Assembly (NCBI GenBank): GCA_035222895.1 | Contig: JAVYIG010000401.1 | Span: forward strand, 1-64,000 | Length of the DNA stretch: 64,000 bases | Direction of reading: 5' to 3' | Source of the DNA: Strongylocentrotus droebachiensis | Lineage: Eukaryota; Echinodermata; Echinoidea; Camarodonta; Strongylocentrotidae | Shown here: in pieces, positions 37,606-49,645 of the stretch | Numbering within the stretch: position 1 is the stretch's first letter | How the letters are laid out: the number at the start of each line of letters is the position of its first letter | The notes under the pieces: generated by a model | What the model saw: only the letters and a program-made list of their open reading frames with translations | What the model was told of the DNA's origin: nothing | Database searches by the model: none | Translations under genes and position numbers: made by a program

Positions 37606-38270
37606 TTTATATCAAAACAAAAGGAGAATTATATTCAGCAGAAACACTCTTTTTTCTTTTGGTAATAACATGACATAATGCATATAGTAATATAATGTAC
37701 CATAAAACACCCGAAAATTTAGATATATAAAACATAATACAGCACTTTTCTAAATAAATTATAAGTCATGCAATACAAAATAGGTATTACAGCGTAATAA
37801 AGGTTTTATGTACATGTATTATGTATGTATGTATACTTATATTGGGGTTGCTAGGCGACATATTGAATAGAACTATAACAAAGCTCGATCGGGCACTGTT
37901 CTGAAAATTGTCAAAATTAATACCGTAACAGTAAAATTGCCGAATCAGAAAGAGAAAGCACAAAACACATATTTATAGTCATCCTTCAAATAAACCACAA
38001 GATATTTATATAAAGAAAGATTTATATTTCTGATTTGCGTAGGAAAATAAGTGTTCTCTATTTGCACATCTCGAACACTCGGCAGCTAAATGGAGTATGA
38101 TTAAGTTTAAAGGCATATAGCTCGCAAATTGCAAACAAAGGGTAATTCAGAATTGCACTACACATATAGGAGTAGCAGTGAATTCTTTCTCTATACAGAA
38201 CTACATCGGTGTCTATACATATCTTTTGGCAGTGTTTGTGAGGGAGTCTCTATCGACAAGATCATTCAAA

Positions 38271-41200
38271 ATGGCGTTAGTAGGAATGAGAGGAATGGCA
38301 CGGATCAAGTACTGCATGTTTTTCTTCACTTTTGTATTTCTCGTAAGTAATTTTAGACCCCCAAAAATGAAACGAGTCGGCAGGGAGCCGAGGTTAAAGG
38401 TATTGGTGGTTACAAGTGTGGCAGACAATGAACCCGACAAGCCTCGTTCATAATTATGTGACCCTGCGTGCAGTTCATATTCACTAATGCATTCGCAAAC
38501 ATGTATTATTTATGTTATAAGATGGATCTACAATAATGAGTATAAAGTCGGGGAAATGACGGTTGTTATCACCAAATGCACTCCCCGTGCAATGATACGG
38601 TTATACAAAAAATGCACGCACACGTGATCCATGCATTTCGACGCTTCTCATTGGCTACATCAGTCTTGAACCCATTTTCTTATTTACTTATCTTGTTAGC
38701 CAAAAGGGCATTATATCATATCAATTTACATAGAATCAATGCCTTGCTGGTTCTGATCAGGTTGGTTCTTGGTAGGATTCCTCCAAAAGACGCCGTAAAG
38801 GTGTTTAAACTGGAGGTGTGTCGTTGTGTGCGGCCACCAACTTAAGGAGCTGGTTTTAAGTTGGTTTTAAGCGCAGATTTCAAAGTATTTAAGGAAGGTT
38901 GGGCTACAAATGAGGGGGAAAGACTGTTCCAGTCCTTAACTGTCCTTGGGAAGAATGAGTAAGCGTATGCGTCCGTCCTGACTTTGTTGATATAGAATTG
39001 TTGGTCATGGCCCCGTCTTGTTCGTTCTATGACAACATTCCAAACAACTCATTGCAATCAGCTCAGGTCATTCCTTTAACAAAACTACTGCCAAATAGCG
39101 AGTTAACAATACAAAATAATGCGATCATCGAAGTTTACCGACAGCCCCAAAGACCGACAAACCAAAGATAATATACGTCAGACTGTATAATAATAGAAGA
39201 CGAACGTTTCGAAAGGTCCAAGAAACTGACAACACAAAGGAACAGATGATAATATATATATACGGGAAGATATTATTATAGAAGAATAAAGTCGGTCCCC
39301 TGGGCTGTATTTGCCAATGAATTATTTTCGAAATGTAGATCTATGAAGTAACTGGATAATCATTTACAGAATCAGTTGTATATACGGTTCGCCTTAATTG
39401 GTCTCTTTTATTGCAGATCGTGGGTATTGGTATAATCACTGCAGGCTTCCTAACCCTCACCGTCTACCAGGAGTATGTTGACTTCACTAATAATTCAGGG
39501 AAAGCTATACCTGCACTTCTCATCACAGTCGGTTTCATCATCATGTTCGTCTCATTCTTAGGATGCTGTGGGGCTTTCAAGGAGAGCTATAGTATGCTGA
39601 GAACGGTAATATTCTTTTGCTTTCTCGGTCCTCTGTACTCTCTAAAATTTGAGGGATAATCCGCCTCGGATATTGAAGGGCAAGTACACTCTAAAAATAA
39701 CTTACTTTCAATAAAAGCAGAAAAATCAGAGAAACCAATCAAAACAAGTTTGAGCAAAATCGGATAACTAATAAGAAAGTTATGAATTTTTGAAAAAGTA
39801 TATAAAATTATGGAACAATGAGAATCACAACACGAATCGCCAAGATGGTTATCAGTTTATGACGTCATGTTCTCACAACTTATCAATTGCTTTACATAGT
39901 TTAATCCCATTAATTTCTCTTTTTATCCCCCAAAACATGATTTCCCCATGCCTTTGCCTAGGTTATATGATTTGTATCATATTGCGTGCATGACATTTCC
40001 CCAAAACTTTTATGAATTTTTAGGAATTGATACTATTTTCTGAATATTGTATTTCATAATTATTTATTTTTATATAAATAGTTAATCAAAATTCATTTTT
40101 TTAATGATTTAACTGGTCAAAAATTACTCTTTATTTGTGCATCCACACAGACACATATTACTAACAATCTAACTTGGATGCTGGTGTGAAGAAATAAGAT
40201 TCTTAGGGTGAAAATAGGATTATATTATCAATATACAGAAAATAATTAGTGGATAGTGAGGACCATACGTCTCAGACTCATGAGTGAGTTGCCAATTTGT
40301 GTAGTGATTTTCAAAGTTTTTCATGTCATTAAAAATTCATAACTTTCTTATTAGTTATCCGATTTTGCTCAAACTTTTTTTGATTGGTTTGTCTGATTTT
40401 TCTGATTCTATTGAAATGAAGTTATTTTTCGAGTGGACATGGGCTTTTAAGTTGGTTCCAATTATATCAGAACATTGAGAGGAACAGGCCAGTGAACGGT
40501 TGAGCAATTTCCGATTAGGAATAAGAAAGTTATGAATTTTTAAAGCTGTGATCAATCTAACACAAATTGGCAATTCTGTGACGTGTCTTGCGAGGTCCCC
40601 TCCCATTTGCTCTGTACTTACACAAAACAACAACAACAAAATCAGATATTTTGAATCTTACATGCACCCTAAATATATTTATAGTAAATATGTTTTTATA
40701 GGCCTACAACCCCTGAATGGGAAAAATCTATTCCGTGATCAATAACGAAGAAAATCAAAGTTTATGAAATGTTATGTTATCAGTTCAAAGCCGACGATAT
40801 TGATATACTCCGTCAAAATAAAGCGGTTCCACTCGTCAGAAAGAGCTACCAATGCACTCTGACAAGCAATTTGTTTCCATTATGTCGTATACAAATCTTA
40901 TGTTATTTTTTGGTAAACAAGTTTCAGGAGTTATGCTTTGTTTCTATTGTTTTTCTCCTTAACCTTGTATATTGTTTATTCTTTCTTAATGTTTATGTTT
41001 TATGTTTTATTATTGTAATGTTTTAATGTTTTTTATGTCTTTTTTATTGTACAGAAAGGTCCCCTTGGAAGAGCAATATTCGTTATTGAAAGGGCTACCC
41101 TAAATAAATAAATGAATAAATCATGGTACTTCTAATCGTGGGGCCGTTTTAGGAAGTAATATGTTTTCATTGAACATCTTTATAGTATGTTTTCATCATG

Positions 41201-44200
41201 GTCCTTCTTCTGATCCTGGAGCTTGCTGCCGGTATCATGGGTTATGTCCTTCGTGATGACATTGATAAGCTGGTCGGTGAGAATATGACTGAACTTCAGA
41301 TAAAATATAGCTCAACTACTTCAGCTCAACGAATCTTCGATAGCCTACAGCAGAACGTGAGTAAAATCCTGTTTCCGAATCAAACAGTCGAAGTAAAATC
41401 AACTTTTTCACTAGGGCGGCGCCGAGGGGTGCATAAACATAGCCACTCCCAGTCCCCCTTGGCTCACAACGTACTGGAGAATCATCCGTTCCTGTGATGT
41501 ACGAAGAAAACGGGTTAATACATTTTATTTGAGACGCTGACTATAATTTTCTCACCCTCATCGATCAATGTGGTTGTTGAATCGTCTACCACCACGTTCC
41601 TTCCAGATACTTTGAATTACTTTAGTTTTGATATTTTCCTTATTATTTTCATTCCAAAAAGTAAACGGGCGGCTTGCCGTCTCGAGTACCACACATACTG
41701 AGCTTGATACGGGGGGGGGGGGTGGTGGCATTGTACCGCTCTGTTTTACGGAAACGGAAACCTGGATCTGCCCCATATCATTTTGAAAAATGAAAACCAA
41801 CAAAGAGAAAATAAAATAAAAAATGACATAAAAGGCTGTAACAAATCTATTTGGTTAAACTTTTACTGTTATAATTATAACCGTGTAACTGTTTTACTAC
41901 AACTCTCTATAAGTTGAATGTAGATTATAAGGCTTTATAAAATGATGTTTAATCCTAACTCCGTATTATTCTCTTATGTGTGATAAAGCTGAAATGTTGC
42001 GGGGTTGATAACTACACTGATTGGATGGGCTGGATACCTGATCAACGCGACCTTGTTCCTTATTCATGCTGTAAAACACCTGATACTCCGGGATGTCATA
42101 TCATTGGCTCAGCTACATTGGATATATATACAGACGTAAGAATTGAGCTTATCAAGTATACAGAGGCGTAGCGTGCGTCCACCGTATGATGGGGGCATTG
42201 GAACGATGACCGGGATGGGGGACCTGTCTTCCTCGGAAAATGAAGCGTCTTTTATTCTTGTCCTTATCCATTCCCTTTCTCTCTATCATCGCCCTTTCAT
42301 CTTTCCATACTTTCTTCACCTATCAATAGGGGAGGGGGGGGGGGGGCGGGCGGGCGCCTTCGTGACTCCTAGTCCCTGCATGTATCTCTCTTTATAAAAA
42401 AAAGTGAATTTTCACTCTTTTTTCACTTTCTTGGGAGTGACGTCCGTGATCACTTGTTTAGGAGTGAAAATCGATTGATTTTAGAGTGCTCTCTAAGAAG
42501 AAAAGAGTGAATGTTCACTCTATTTTCACTACATTTTCACTCTCCATAGGAGTGACGTCCGTGATCACTCGATTTTTTTTAGAGAGTTATAGATTATGAT
42601 AATACTTAAGCTGTGGTAGTTTTCAACCTCTTCACGCGGGACCACTATGGTATGTTGATGGATGAAGGCTCTTGAGTCTCGTATGAGAGGTCTAGGGTTC
42701 GATCCCTGCCAAACATCAGTGGACAAGATATTTTCCCCACGTTTGTCCCTGTCGACCCAAGTGTTTATGGTGAGGTAATATAAGAAATAGTGAATACTTG
42801 TTCGGTTACTCCAGGTTAAGAAGACCAAATTATCTCACTTTGAACAGAGCATCAATCTCTAATAGTACGTATTCCAAGTCTTTATCTTTCCTCCATGAAC
42901 CGTCATTTCGTATTAGGGAACGGCTGACAAGATCGCACGAAATTTTGCAACTGGTAAAACAAAAAAAAAACAAAAAAAAGATAATAATAATGAAGGAAAA
43001 AAGTGGTCCCCAGATTTCACAATATTTGGACAGTGTGATCGTCCAATTTTTACATGTTGTGCCGACAGATGTTCCAATAATTTTTTTAACAAGCCATGTT
43101 TCAAAACTTCAATTTCAAAATGTTCAGAATTGACACATCGTGACTGATTGACCACCGAGTCCAATGTTTTCAATATATAGACACACAATGGTGTAATCTT
43201 TAAAATGTGATTCCTCTTTGCTTCTAAGGTGGAAGGTCTCTTGAACTTAGATCAAAATGTGACTTATTAGGGAAGTATATTATACGCATGCGTAACGAAC
43301 TTAATCATTCCCTGATTTGTTTTGTGTTTTATTTCAGCCGTGCCACTCCGCAGTCAAAGATATACTGATTAATCAGACTGTACTCATTGCAGGAGTTGCC
43401 ATTGGTGTGGCCGTTCTTAATGTGAGTGCATCTCAGGTTTATGCTCGCTTTCTATTTTAAAAAAAATCCTCTAAAAATACTCAGAGTCTAATCAGAGCTT
43501 CTCCGACGTAGCAACAGCAAAAATATACTAATATTGGCATATATTACAGGAGAAACACACGCCTACACTGCAAATTCGTTGTGTAATGACTTTACACAAC
43601 ATTGGGCGGTTCACTCCTAACACAGGGGTTATGTTAAGTTGTGTAAAAGAAAATTACACAACTTTACACTGCAAATTCGTTGTGTAAAGTTGTGTAATTT
43701 GTGCGTACACAACTTACCATAACCCATGTGTATAAAGGAGTGAACCGCCCAATATTGTGTAACGTCGTTATACTGCGAATTTGCAGTGTACAATATTTTT
43801 TGAGCGTATTACAAAAATACTATATTGTGTTATTTTAAGCGTTGAAATCAGAAAAATGCCAGTAACTGGGAGGCGACAATAATAATGTTATGCCAATAAA
43901 AGAGAAAAAAGGTCAGTGTGTGATACAGGGGGCAAAGGGCAATTTCTTCCTCAGATTTGCTTTTGAATCTGCTAATGACCGTTTACTGTCGTTGTCTCTG
44001 CATCCATAAATCTATTTTGAACGTGGTTCTATATCGACAATACTTCTTAAGGAATCCGGATTGTATATCTGACTCCAAGACCCATTACTCAAATTAAAAT
44101 CCGACGCTCGTTCAAAATCGGGTTTAACAACTGGGAAGTTCTGGGAAGTTAGTCTCAGGTCTAAATATTTTAGATCAGAGTCGGTATTATGACCATGGAT

Positions 44201-44318
44201 GCAAACCTTTACTGATATCTTTGACCTTGTATTCTCATGTTTATTTCAGATCTTGTGTATCGTACTAGCATGCTGCCTCATGAAGAAGGCCAAGGAGCTA
44301 GCTAGTTACGCCATCTAG
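38271..44318 (+). CDS. Tetraspanin, complete, 6 exons, 243 aa
   Basis: Exons are 38271-38342, 39417-39605, 41186-41356, 41989-42135, 43338-43421 and 44250-44318, all in phase 0. The protein is a four-pass membrane scaffold of the tetraspanin family. TM1 is at about 13-36 and TM2 at 54-77, ending with the conserved FLGCCGAFKE. TM3 is at 88-110 (FIMVLLLILELAAGIMGYVL) and TM4 at about 205-228. The large extracellular loop has CCG at 147-149, CC at 171-172, the PGC cysteine at 180 and PC at 194-195, giving six cysteines. N-glycosylation sequons include NNS, NMT and NYT. The short C-tail ends KKAKELASYAI; no canonical YxxPhi lysosomal signal is present. A paralogue with the same exon lengths starts at 50992, so the two form a tandem array. 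Closest named member is uncertain (CD63/CD9/CD151 type). Confidence 0.93.
38870..39050 (-). mobile_element. LINE C-terminal fragment (CR1/L2-like)
   Basis: The minus strand reads RTRRGHDQQFYINKVRTDAY followed by SFFPRTVKDWNSL, the conserved tail of CR1/L2-type LINE proteins. Nothing of the reverse transcriptase remains. It lies in intron 1 of the first tetraspanin, antisense to it. Confidence 0.75.
39672..40450. mobile_element. MITE with long (about 120 bp) inverted termini, tetraspanin 1 intron 2
   Basis: The left end (GGGCAAGTACACTCTAAAAA, then AGTTTGAGCAAAATCGG and AAGAAAGTTATGAATTTTT) is matched by its reverse complement at about 40330-40450. Downstream to about 40770 a second, partial relative is present. 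The same family sits at the matching place in the paralogue (61088-61642). No coding capacity is seen. Confidence 0.8.
40980..41130 (+). repeat. LINE 3' end in intron 2 of tetraspanin 1
   Basis: T-rich DNA followed by AAGGTCCCCTTGGAAGAGCA, GAAAGGGCTACCC and TAAATAAATAAATGAATAAAT has the form of a LINE 3' terminus with a simple A/T tail. It stops about 55 bases before exon 3. Confidence 0.55.
42400..42585. repeat. Short repeat with duplicated GGAGTGACGTCCGTGATCAC
   Basis: The 20-base string GGAGTGACGTCCGTGATCAC occurs twice, about 115 bp apart, each copy next to TTCACTCT or TTTTCACT runs. The ends (AAAAAAAGTGAATTTTCACT and TTTTTTTTAGAGAGTTA) look MITE-like. It lies in intron 4 of tetraspanin 1. 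Confidence 0.65.
42630..42800 (+). mobile_element. tRNA-derived SINE
   Basis: ACTATGGTATGTTGATGGATG could serve as an A-box region, and GGGTTCGATCCC (42695-42706) is a perfect tRNA B-box and T-arm palindrome at fitting distance. The non-tRNA body continues with CAAGATATTTTCCCCACG. It lies in intron 4 of tetraspanin 1. Confidence 0.55.
43564..43790. mobile_element. MITE with CACTGCAAATTCG termini
   Basis: The element runs from TACACTGCAAATTCG to CGAATTTGCAGTGTA. Inner arms also pair (GGGCGGTTCACTCCT with AGGAGTGAACCGCCC), and a second internal copy of ACTGCAAATTCGTTGTGTAA begins near 43668. The flanking TA fits a TA target duplication as in Tc1/mariner-like MITEs. It lies in intron 5 of tetraspanin 1. 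Confidence 0.85.
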
Positions 44319-44879
44319 ACTATTATATTATTATTGGACTTTCAAATAACACCTTTGTGTAAAAAATATTTTCTTTAAAGTCATTTTGGCTTTTTGCAAC
44401 ATTATTCCTTATGTATTATGTTTCAATGTAAAAAGAGCAATGTTTTCAGGCAAAGCTTCATAAAAAAGTATACCTGATGTAACTAAAAGAAGGTTTGACT
44501 GTAATAGTTGTATAACTTTATATAAAGGACCGACAGTATGCCTTTACTATACGTAGCTATCGTCTGTTTTCTATTTTTATGGTTATATATAAGTTTATAC
44601 TCGATGATGTAATCATTGCGAATTGTCTATTACCAAAATTATGTCTTTCAAAATCATTGTGATTATATTATACATGTAAACAAATTTATTCATATATTCG
44701 ATTGAAATATGTGATTTTGATGTCATAAAAATTGGCCAATATTTGTAATGCCATGCAAGTCGATACTAATTATTAGCATCATCATCCTTCTTTTCATCAG
44801 AATCTTCTGAAATCATGGATAGATATGAAAGAATGTGTTAAAACAGAAGAGAGATACAAAGGGAATGAAATATTGTATA

Positions 44880-46390
44880 ATAATAATTGTATCAACTAGA
44901 AGGTCAAATCTTATTTGAGGAAACTTTGTTTACAAAAAATATATATCGACTTCATCACATTTGTGATGAAAATGGAGAATTGAAACCTGAAGCTCATTTT
45001 ATAATGTTAGGTTTGAGCAGAGTGGAAATTGATAAAGTAAACAAAATTTGTAAAGTAGCCCTTTATGAATGGAAACAAAATGTTCAACCTTTAAGAAATT
45101 AAATTCACACTGGCTTTAGTTTAGAATTTATTTTTTCAAAGAAAGTGTTTACATTTGAAGATTTAACTGCAAAAATGGTATATAAGAGTCAAATTAAGAA
45201 GAATGTAGAAACAAACTCGGCAGGCCGCAATTTAATGTCACTTTGTAATATTTTAAGAAAAGAAGTAGAAAAGATATTTGTTCAACCAAGAATGTGTACC
45301 TTAAATAGTAAACAGCGAGAATTTCAGTTCAAACTGTTGCATGAGATTTTATATACAAATCATCATTTACATAGATTCAGGTTTCATGAAAATGGGTTGT
45401 GCTCATTTTGCAAAAAATTTGAAGAAACTTATTAACATGACTTTTTTTGTATTCTTTGAATGTAAGGAAGTCTGGGGAAATTGTGCAGATAGACTTAATT
45501 TACCAATTCTGAAGAAATTATCCTGGAAAGAAATTCATATAGGAATAGATGACAGTACTTTAAAAACAGAGCAATTATTGAACCACATTTTGATTTATGA
45601 TTTTCCACAGTAGAGAGAAGAAAAACCCTCCAAAAGCAAAAGAAATAGATTATAGATTATTGGAAAATAGAAATGAAGAGAAAAAACTTTCATTGGAAAG
45701 AGACACCCTTTCAATTCATTTAAGGAAATGGGAAGCCTTGCAAAGTTTAGAATAAATGTTTTCTGTTTTTAATTTTCTCAATATACAACTTCTAGACTCT
45801 CCTCTCTTCTCTAATCTCTACCCTTGCTTCATTTTTTTATTTTTTTCCCCTTTTTTTTTTTAATATATTTTTTTTCTTTCTCTTTTTTCTTCTTCTTTTT
45901 CTTTTGTTTGTTTGTTCGTTCTATGTTGGTGTGTGTTTTGTATACTGTTGTTCTTGTTATGTGTTTAAATGTTGTGTGGGGCGGGGGTAGTAGGTGCTAT
46001 CTAGCTCTTTCTCTTCTTATTTTTGTTATCATTTATCTTTTTTAATATTTTTTATCATAACCCTTCTTTTTTTTCTCTGAAGGAAATTTAAGAGGAAAAA
46101 AAAACATTGTGGAAAAGAAAAGAAATAATTTGAAATTTATAAGCAAACTGGTCGAGAAAATAGTACAAAATTTATTTGCGATTTTTTTTAAAATGTGAAA
46201 ATATAATTTTGTTTTTATGTGAATATTTTTCATCTGTAAATGTGTAACTTTATTTGTAACCTTGTATGTAAATGTAAAAGTTCACTTGCAAATTTATTTA
46301 GACCTATGTGAAGATTCTTTTGTTATTTTGTATACAATGTTATAAATTATGTACAATTTAGTGAGAGAAATGAATAAAAACCTATGAAAA
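44880..46390 (+). mobile_element. LINE 3' remnant with zf-RVT-like region
   Basis: Fragments in shifting frames include REFQFKLLHEILYTNHHLHR, then LCSFCKKFEETY, a nearby H and FFECKEVWGN. This is the C-terminal zf-RVT arrangement of some LINE and Tx1/L1-like reverse transcriptase proteins. Stops and frameshifts break it, and the RT core is absent. An AT-rich 3' region ends near AATGAATAAAAACC (about 46370). It lies about 560 bp past the tetraspanin stop. Confidence 0.65.
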
Positions 46391-47091
46391 CAAAAATCAT
46401 AAATATTGTAATCGATGATGATATTCCAGTTTTATAAATAAATTGAAATTTCGAGTATTACTCTTGCAGAGAAGCCAAGATGCATGTGTTTCATTTCATT
46501 GTGCACTATTATACAGTGCGTATAACAAAATGTACCCAAGTTTGGTAGCTTCTAATTAAAACGTTTATACCCTGTGTGACGTAGATCCATAATTCAAGGT
46601 AAAGGGTAACTAAATACCCTACCTGTCTAACGATACCATATTCATTATTGTACTGCCATTAGACTGAGCAGGAGGCTTTTTAAAAAGCATTGTCAAAATC
46701 ATCCGGTGCCAAGTTTAGGCTAAAGCAGTGAATGTGTTCAAAAGCCATTATGTGTGTTTTACGTCATTCCAATAAACAATTACTCACTTGTTTACATTGA
46801 TTATTAGGCAGTTGAAAAGAAAAGATGTTAATATGAACTCAAACTCAAGTAAATGCTTATTGCGAGGAAATTTTATGATATTCTCTTCGTTATGATGATT
46901 ACAAACTTGAGTTCATTCGCACCCCTTCTTATTGAGTTGTACAAAACGAATAAAGTTTATTTGGGACGATATCTTTTTTATGAAAGTCTACTGTCAATTT
47001 TGTTTATACTATCATCATTATGTCATGTTATTACTAAAAGAAAAAAGAGTGTTTCTGCTGGATATAATTTTCCTTCTGTTTTGCTATAAAC

Positions 47092-47283
47092 ACTGCATTG
47101 TAAATTGATTTATACGGTAATTATGTTAACAGAATATTGATTTGTTACATTACATTGTAAATTGACTTATGACATGTTTCCAAACAGAATATTGATTTGT
47201 CACATTACATTGTAAAATGATTTATATGTTTATAAACAGAATATTGATGTACATCAATGAAGTTTAATAAATACAATACACAT
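47092..47283 (+). repeat. Inverted partner B of the repeat flanking the first tetraspanin
   Basis: This is the reverse complement of 37400-37605 at about 90% or better by eye. Tandem units contain CAGAATATTGATTTGT, and the end is TTTAATAAATACAATACA. Together the two copies bracket the whole tetraspanin 1 gene as a 10-kb-spaced inverted repeat. Confidence 0.85.
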
Positions 47284-48318
47284 ACATACATCATAACCAT
47301 GTTTTATTTCTTTCATTTTGGTTTAGTAACCTTTGAGTTTTCATTCGCTATTTGGAATCAATCCTTATAATATGCTCCTTACGCGTGTGAAATGGCGCAA
47401 CGGACAAGACTGAGTGTGAACAGAGATAATTTAGATATTATTATAGACAATAAGTTAGTAGGCTGTTTAAAATAATTAAAGTTTATCCTATGGATTGAAA
47501 CAAGGTTCTGTGAAAGCCTAGATACATTGCACCATTATAAACAATGAAGCAAGAGGCATATGGCCTGACCGTCAACATTCATTCCATGCATCAACCCAAA
47601 CTCTGGTATATACAGGGCGGTTTTGACAACAATTTTTAAAGACCCTGCATGGTGCTCAGTCGCCCGTGGCAGAAATATTGTGAATATAGGTAATCATTGG
47701 ATAGAAAACAAGTTACTCTTCATCATGAAATAGATATTCAAATTGTATGCATACTTTTTAAATAAAAGTGGTTCTTGACATCCCGAAAGCTTGCCCGTGT
47801 ATTTCCCGACATGGCAACAAGTAATGTATGCAGACTGGATTCCAAGTATTGCATTGTTCATTAACAGGTAAATGGATAACTGTTCACTAGCTCCATTTGC
47901 ATGAAAGATACTTCCATAAATTTGAATGTTAGTAAACCGGTCTATTGTGTAATCTATATACACTGACCTTTTTTTAGTTTGATTGAAGATTCTTTATGAA
48001 ATATGTTCTCATTACCTTTGGTAGTATTCTACAGCTTGATAATTTTTTCATCACGTTAATGCTCAGATTGTAGGCCGAATGATGATATGATTTTTGACGT
48101 GATTACTGCAGAATACAGTGAGAGGATTGAATTGAATAAAGTCACAGGACGGGAACAATAATTTTAGAGCAAGACCGGTAACGCATTACGTTTTGCGGAA
48201 TCTCAACGCATTTATTGGGAAATAGGAAAAAGGGAAATAGATGATTGTGAATAAAAACAGATCAAATGATAACATAAATTAAATTATCGATCAGTAGAGC
48301 CGGAGTTTCCGACCCACG

Positions 48319-49645
48319 GAACCCCCCCGGGGGGGGGTACTCAGATTATAGTCGGACGGGGGTGTGCGGCTGAGACCTCCGAACCCATACCCACATCCAA
48401 GGGTCCTTTTGCTGAAATAGGTACCCATGTCTAAGGATTTTTTGTCAAAAATGGACCCATGTCTAAGGATTTCAAACTTCAAATATTACATTTTTTAAGC
48501 TGTAATAATACACTCCAGCAAAGCATATGGAGAGTCAACGCTAATGCATATTGACCTCTAGCACTGCACTACTCGTTAATAGGCAGCATTTAAATACATG
48601 AATAGTCAATACACTCATAACACAGAGATGCACACAATCATGCCGATGCGGCTGATCGGCAAGTTCGACAGTGGACTCACAATTTGATTTTTTAAATTAT
48701 TCTTTCCAATATCGGAAAGTTAAAAAAAATGTATATTACTGCTATTTAGATCTTATCGATTGTCACTAAAGTATCGATTTTTAGTGAAATTGGTTGAGTT
48801 TTACACAGTGGTGTTTGAAATGTTGAGATTCAATACTACTAGCACAGCTTTTAATACACAGCCAGGATAGTAATGCACCTATGTGTGTAATAATACAATG
48901 GCCAATAATTTTGCAGTTTCTCGATAAAGTTCTTTATTAGTAAACTGTACCATACTACATGTAGTTTACAAGTAGTTTACACACATACAGATGAAAACAC
49001 CATGCAACATAATAATACTGTGCTAGCACCTCTAGCATCTGTTTTAATTGAAGGACTTTTCCTGTTAACGTACCCGTACACGAGCTCTCAAGCATTGGCT
49101 ATATAGCTCCCTGCTTGAGCCCCGCTGCTGCCCGGCTGCTGGGCAGAGGGTACGGTACGCAGGGTATAGCTGCCGATCTTCAGCGTGCGAAGCGCTACAA
49201 GTTTCCGGGGGTACGACCCCTATACCGGCGGATACCATACCTAGCGCGCATTATGCCATATGAGTACCCGGTATAGAGCCCATGGGGTCCTGATATATGT
49301 GGTACCCCGGGATCTAGTTGAGTTTACGAGCTACGTTCGTACACCCATTGACTTTAGTGCGTACACCTCGTACACTGGAAATGCAATCACCGAATTCGAA
49401 GGGTCCATTTATTTAGAGATGGGAGAGATTTATGCATTTTCAATGTAGGAGCAAATCCCAAAATCCAGGAGAAAATGAGGGAGAAAAGAGGGGAAAGGAA
49501 TAAATGAAAAAAGGGACCCATGTCTAAGGATTTTTTTAATGAAAAGGGGACCCATGTCTAAGGATCTTTCCTGAAAAAGTCACCCTTCCGAGCGGCACAT
49601 CCCCGTATACCCAATATACGTGAGTACCCCCCCCGGGGGAACCCC
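48319..49645. mobile_element. Nested element with CCCCCGGGGGGGTACTCA termini
   Basis: Terminal inverted repeats of about 25 bp (CCCCCCGGGGGGGGGTACTC left, GAGTACCCCCCCCGGGGG right) bracket about 1.33 kb. Next to each end are two direct copies of GACCCATGTCTAAGGATTT-type units (left near 48422 and 48453, right near 49513 and 49548). Between them sits the dispersed repeat copy 48511-48888 plus a GC-rich tract. The structure suggests one repeat inserted into another. No coding capacity is seen. Confidence 0.7.
48511..48888 (+). repeat. Dispersed repeat, copy 2 (about 380 bp)
   Basis: Same orientation as 20490-20867 and similar over its full length. It lies inside the CCCGGGG-ended element, between its inner tandem units, so it is probably a secondary insertion. 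No TSD could be fixed by eye. Confidence 0.85.

Larger units (their letters stand above)
32951..38270. other. Intergenic stretch before the first tetraspanin
   Basis: This contains the 3' untranslated region of the coiled-coil gene, two palindromes (33658-33801 and 34113-34190), a (GA)n microsatellite, a short tandem array near 36830, and an inverted-repeat element at 37400-37605. Between about 34700 and 36050 I see no gene or recognisable repeat. Confidence 0.6.

Noticed and set aside
42695-42706. Functional tRNA gene at a perfect B-box
   Set aside because: No acceptor-stem pairing or anticodon arm of normal form can be drawn; it is better explained as a SINE head.
46853-47089. 78-codon hydrophobic reading that could pass for a small membrane protein
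   Set aside because: It lies in AT-rich DNA next to repeats, with no homologous feature, splice partner or promoter visible.
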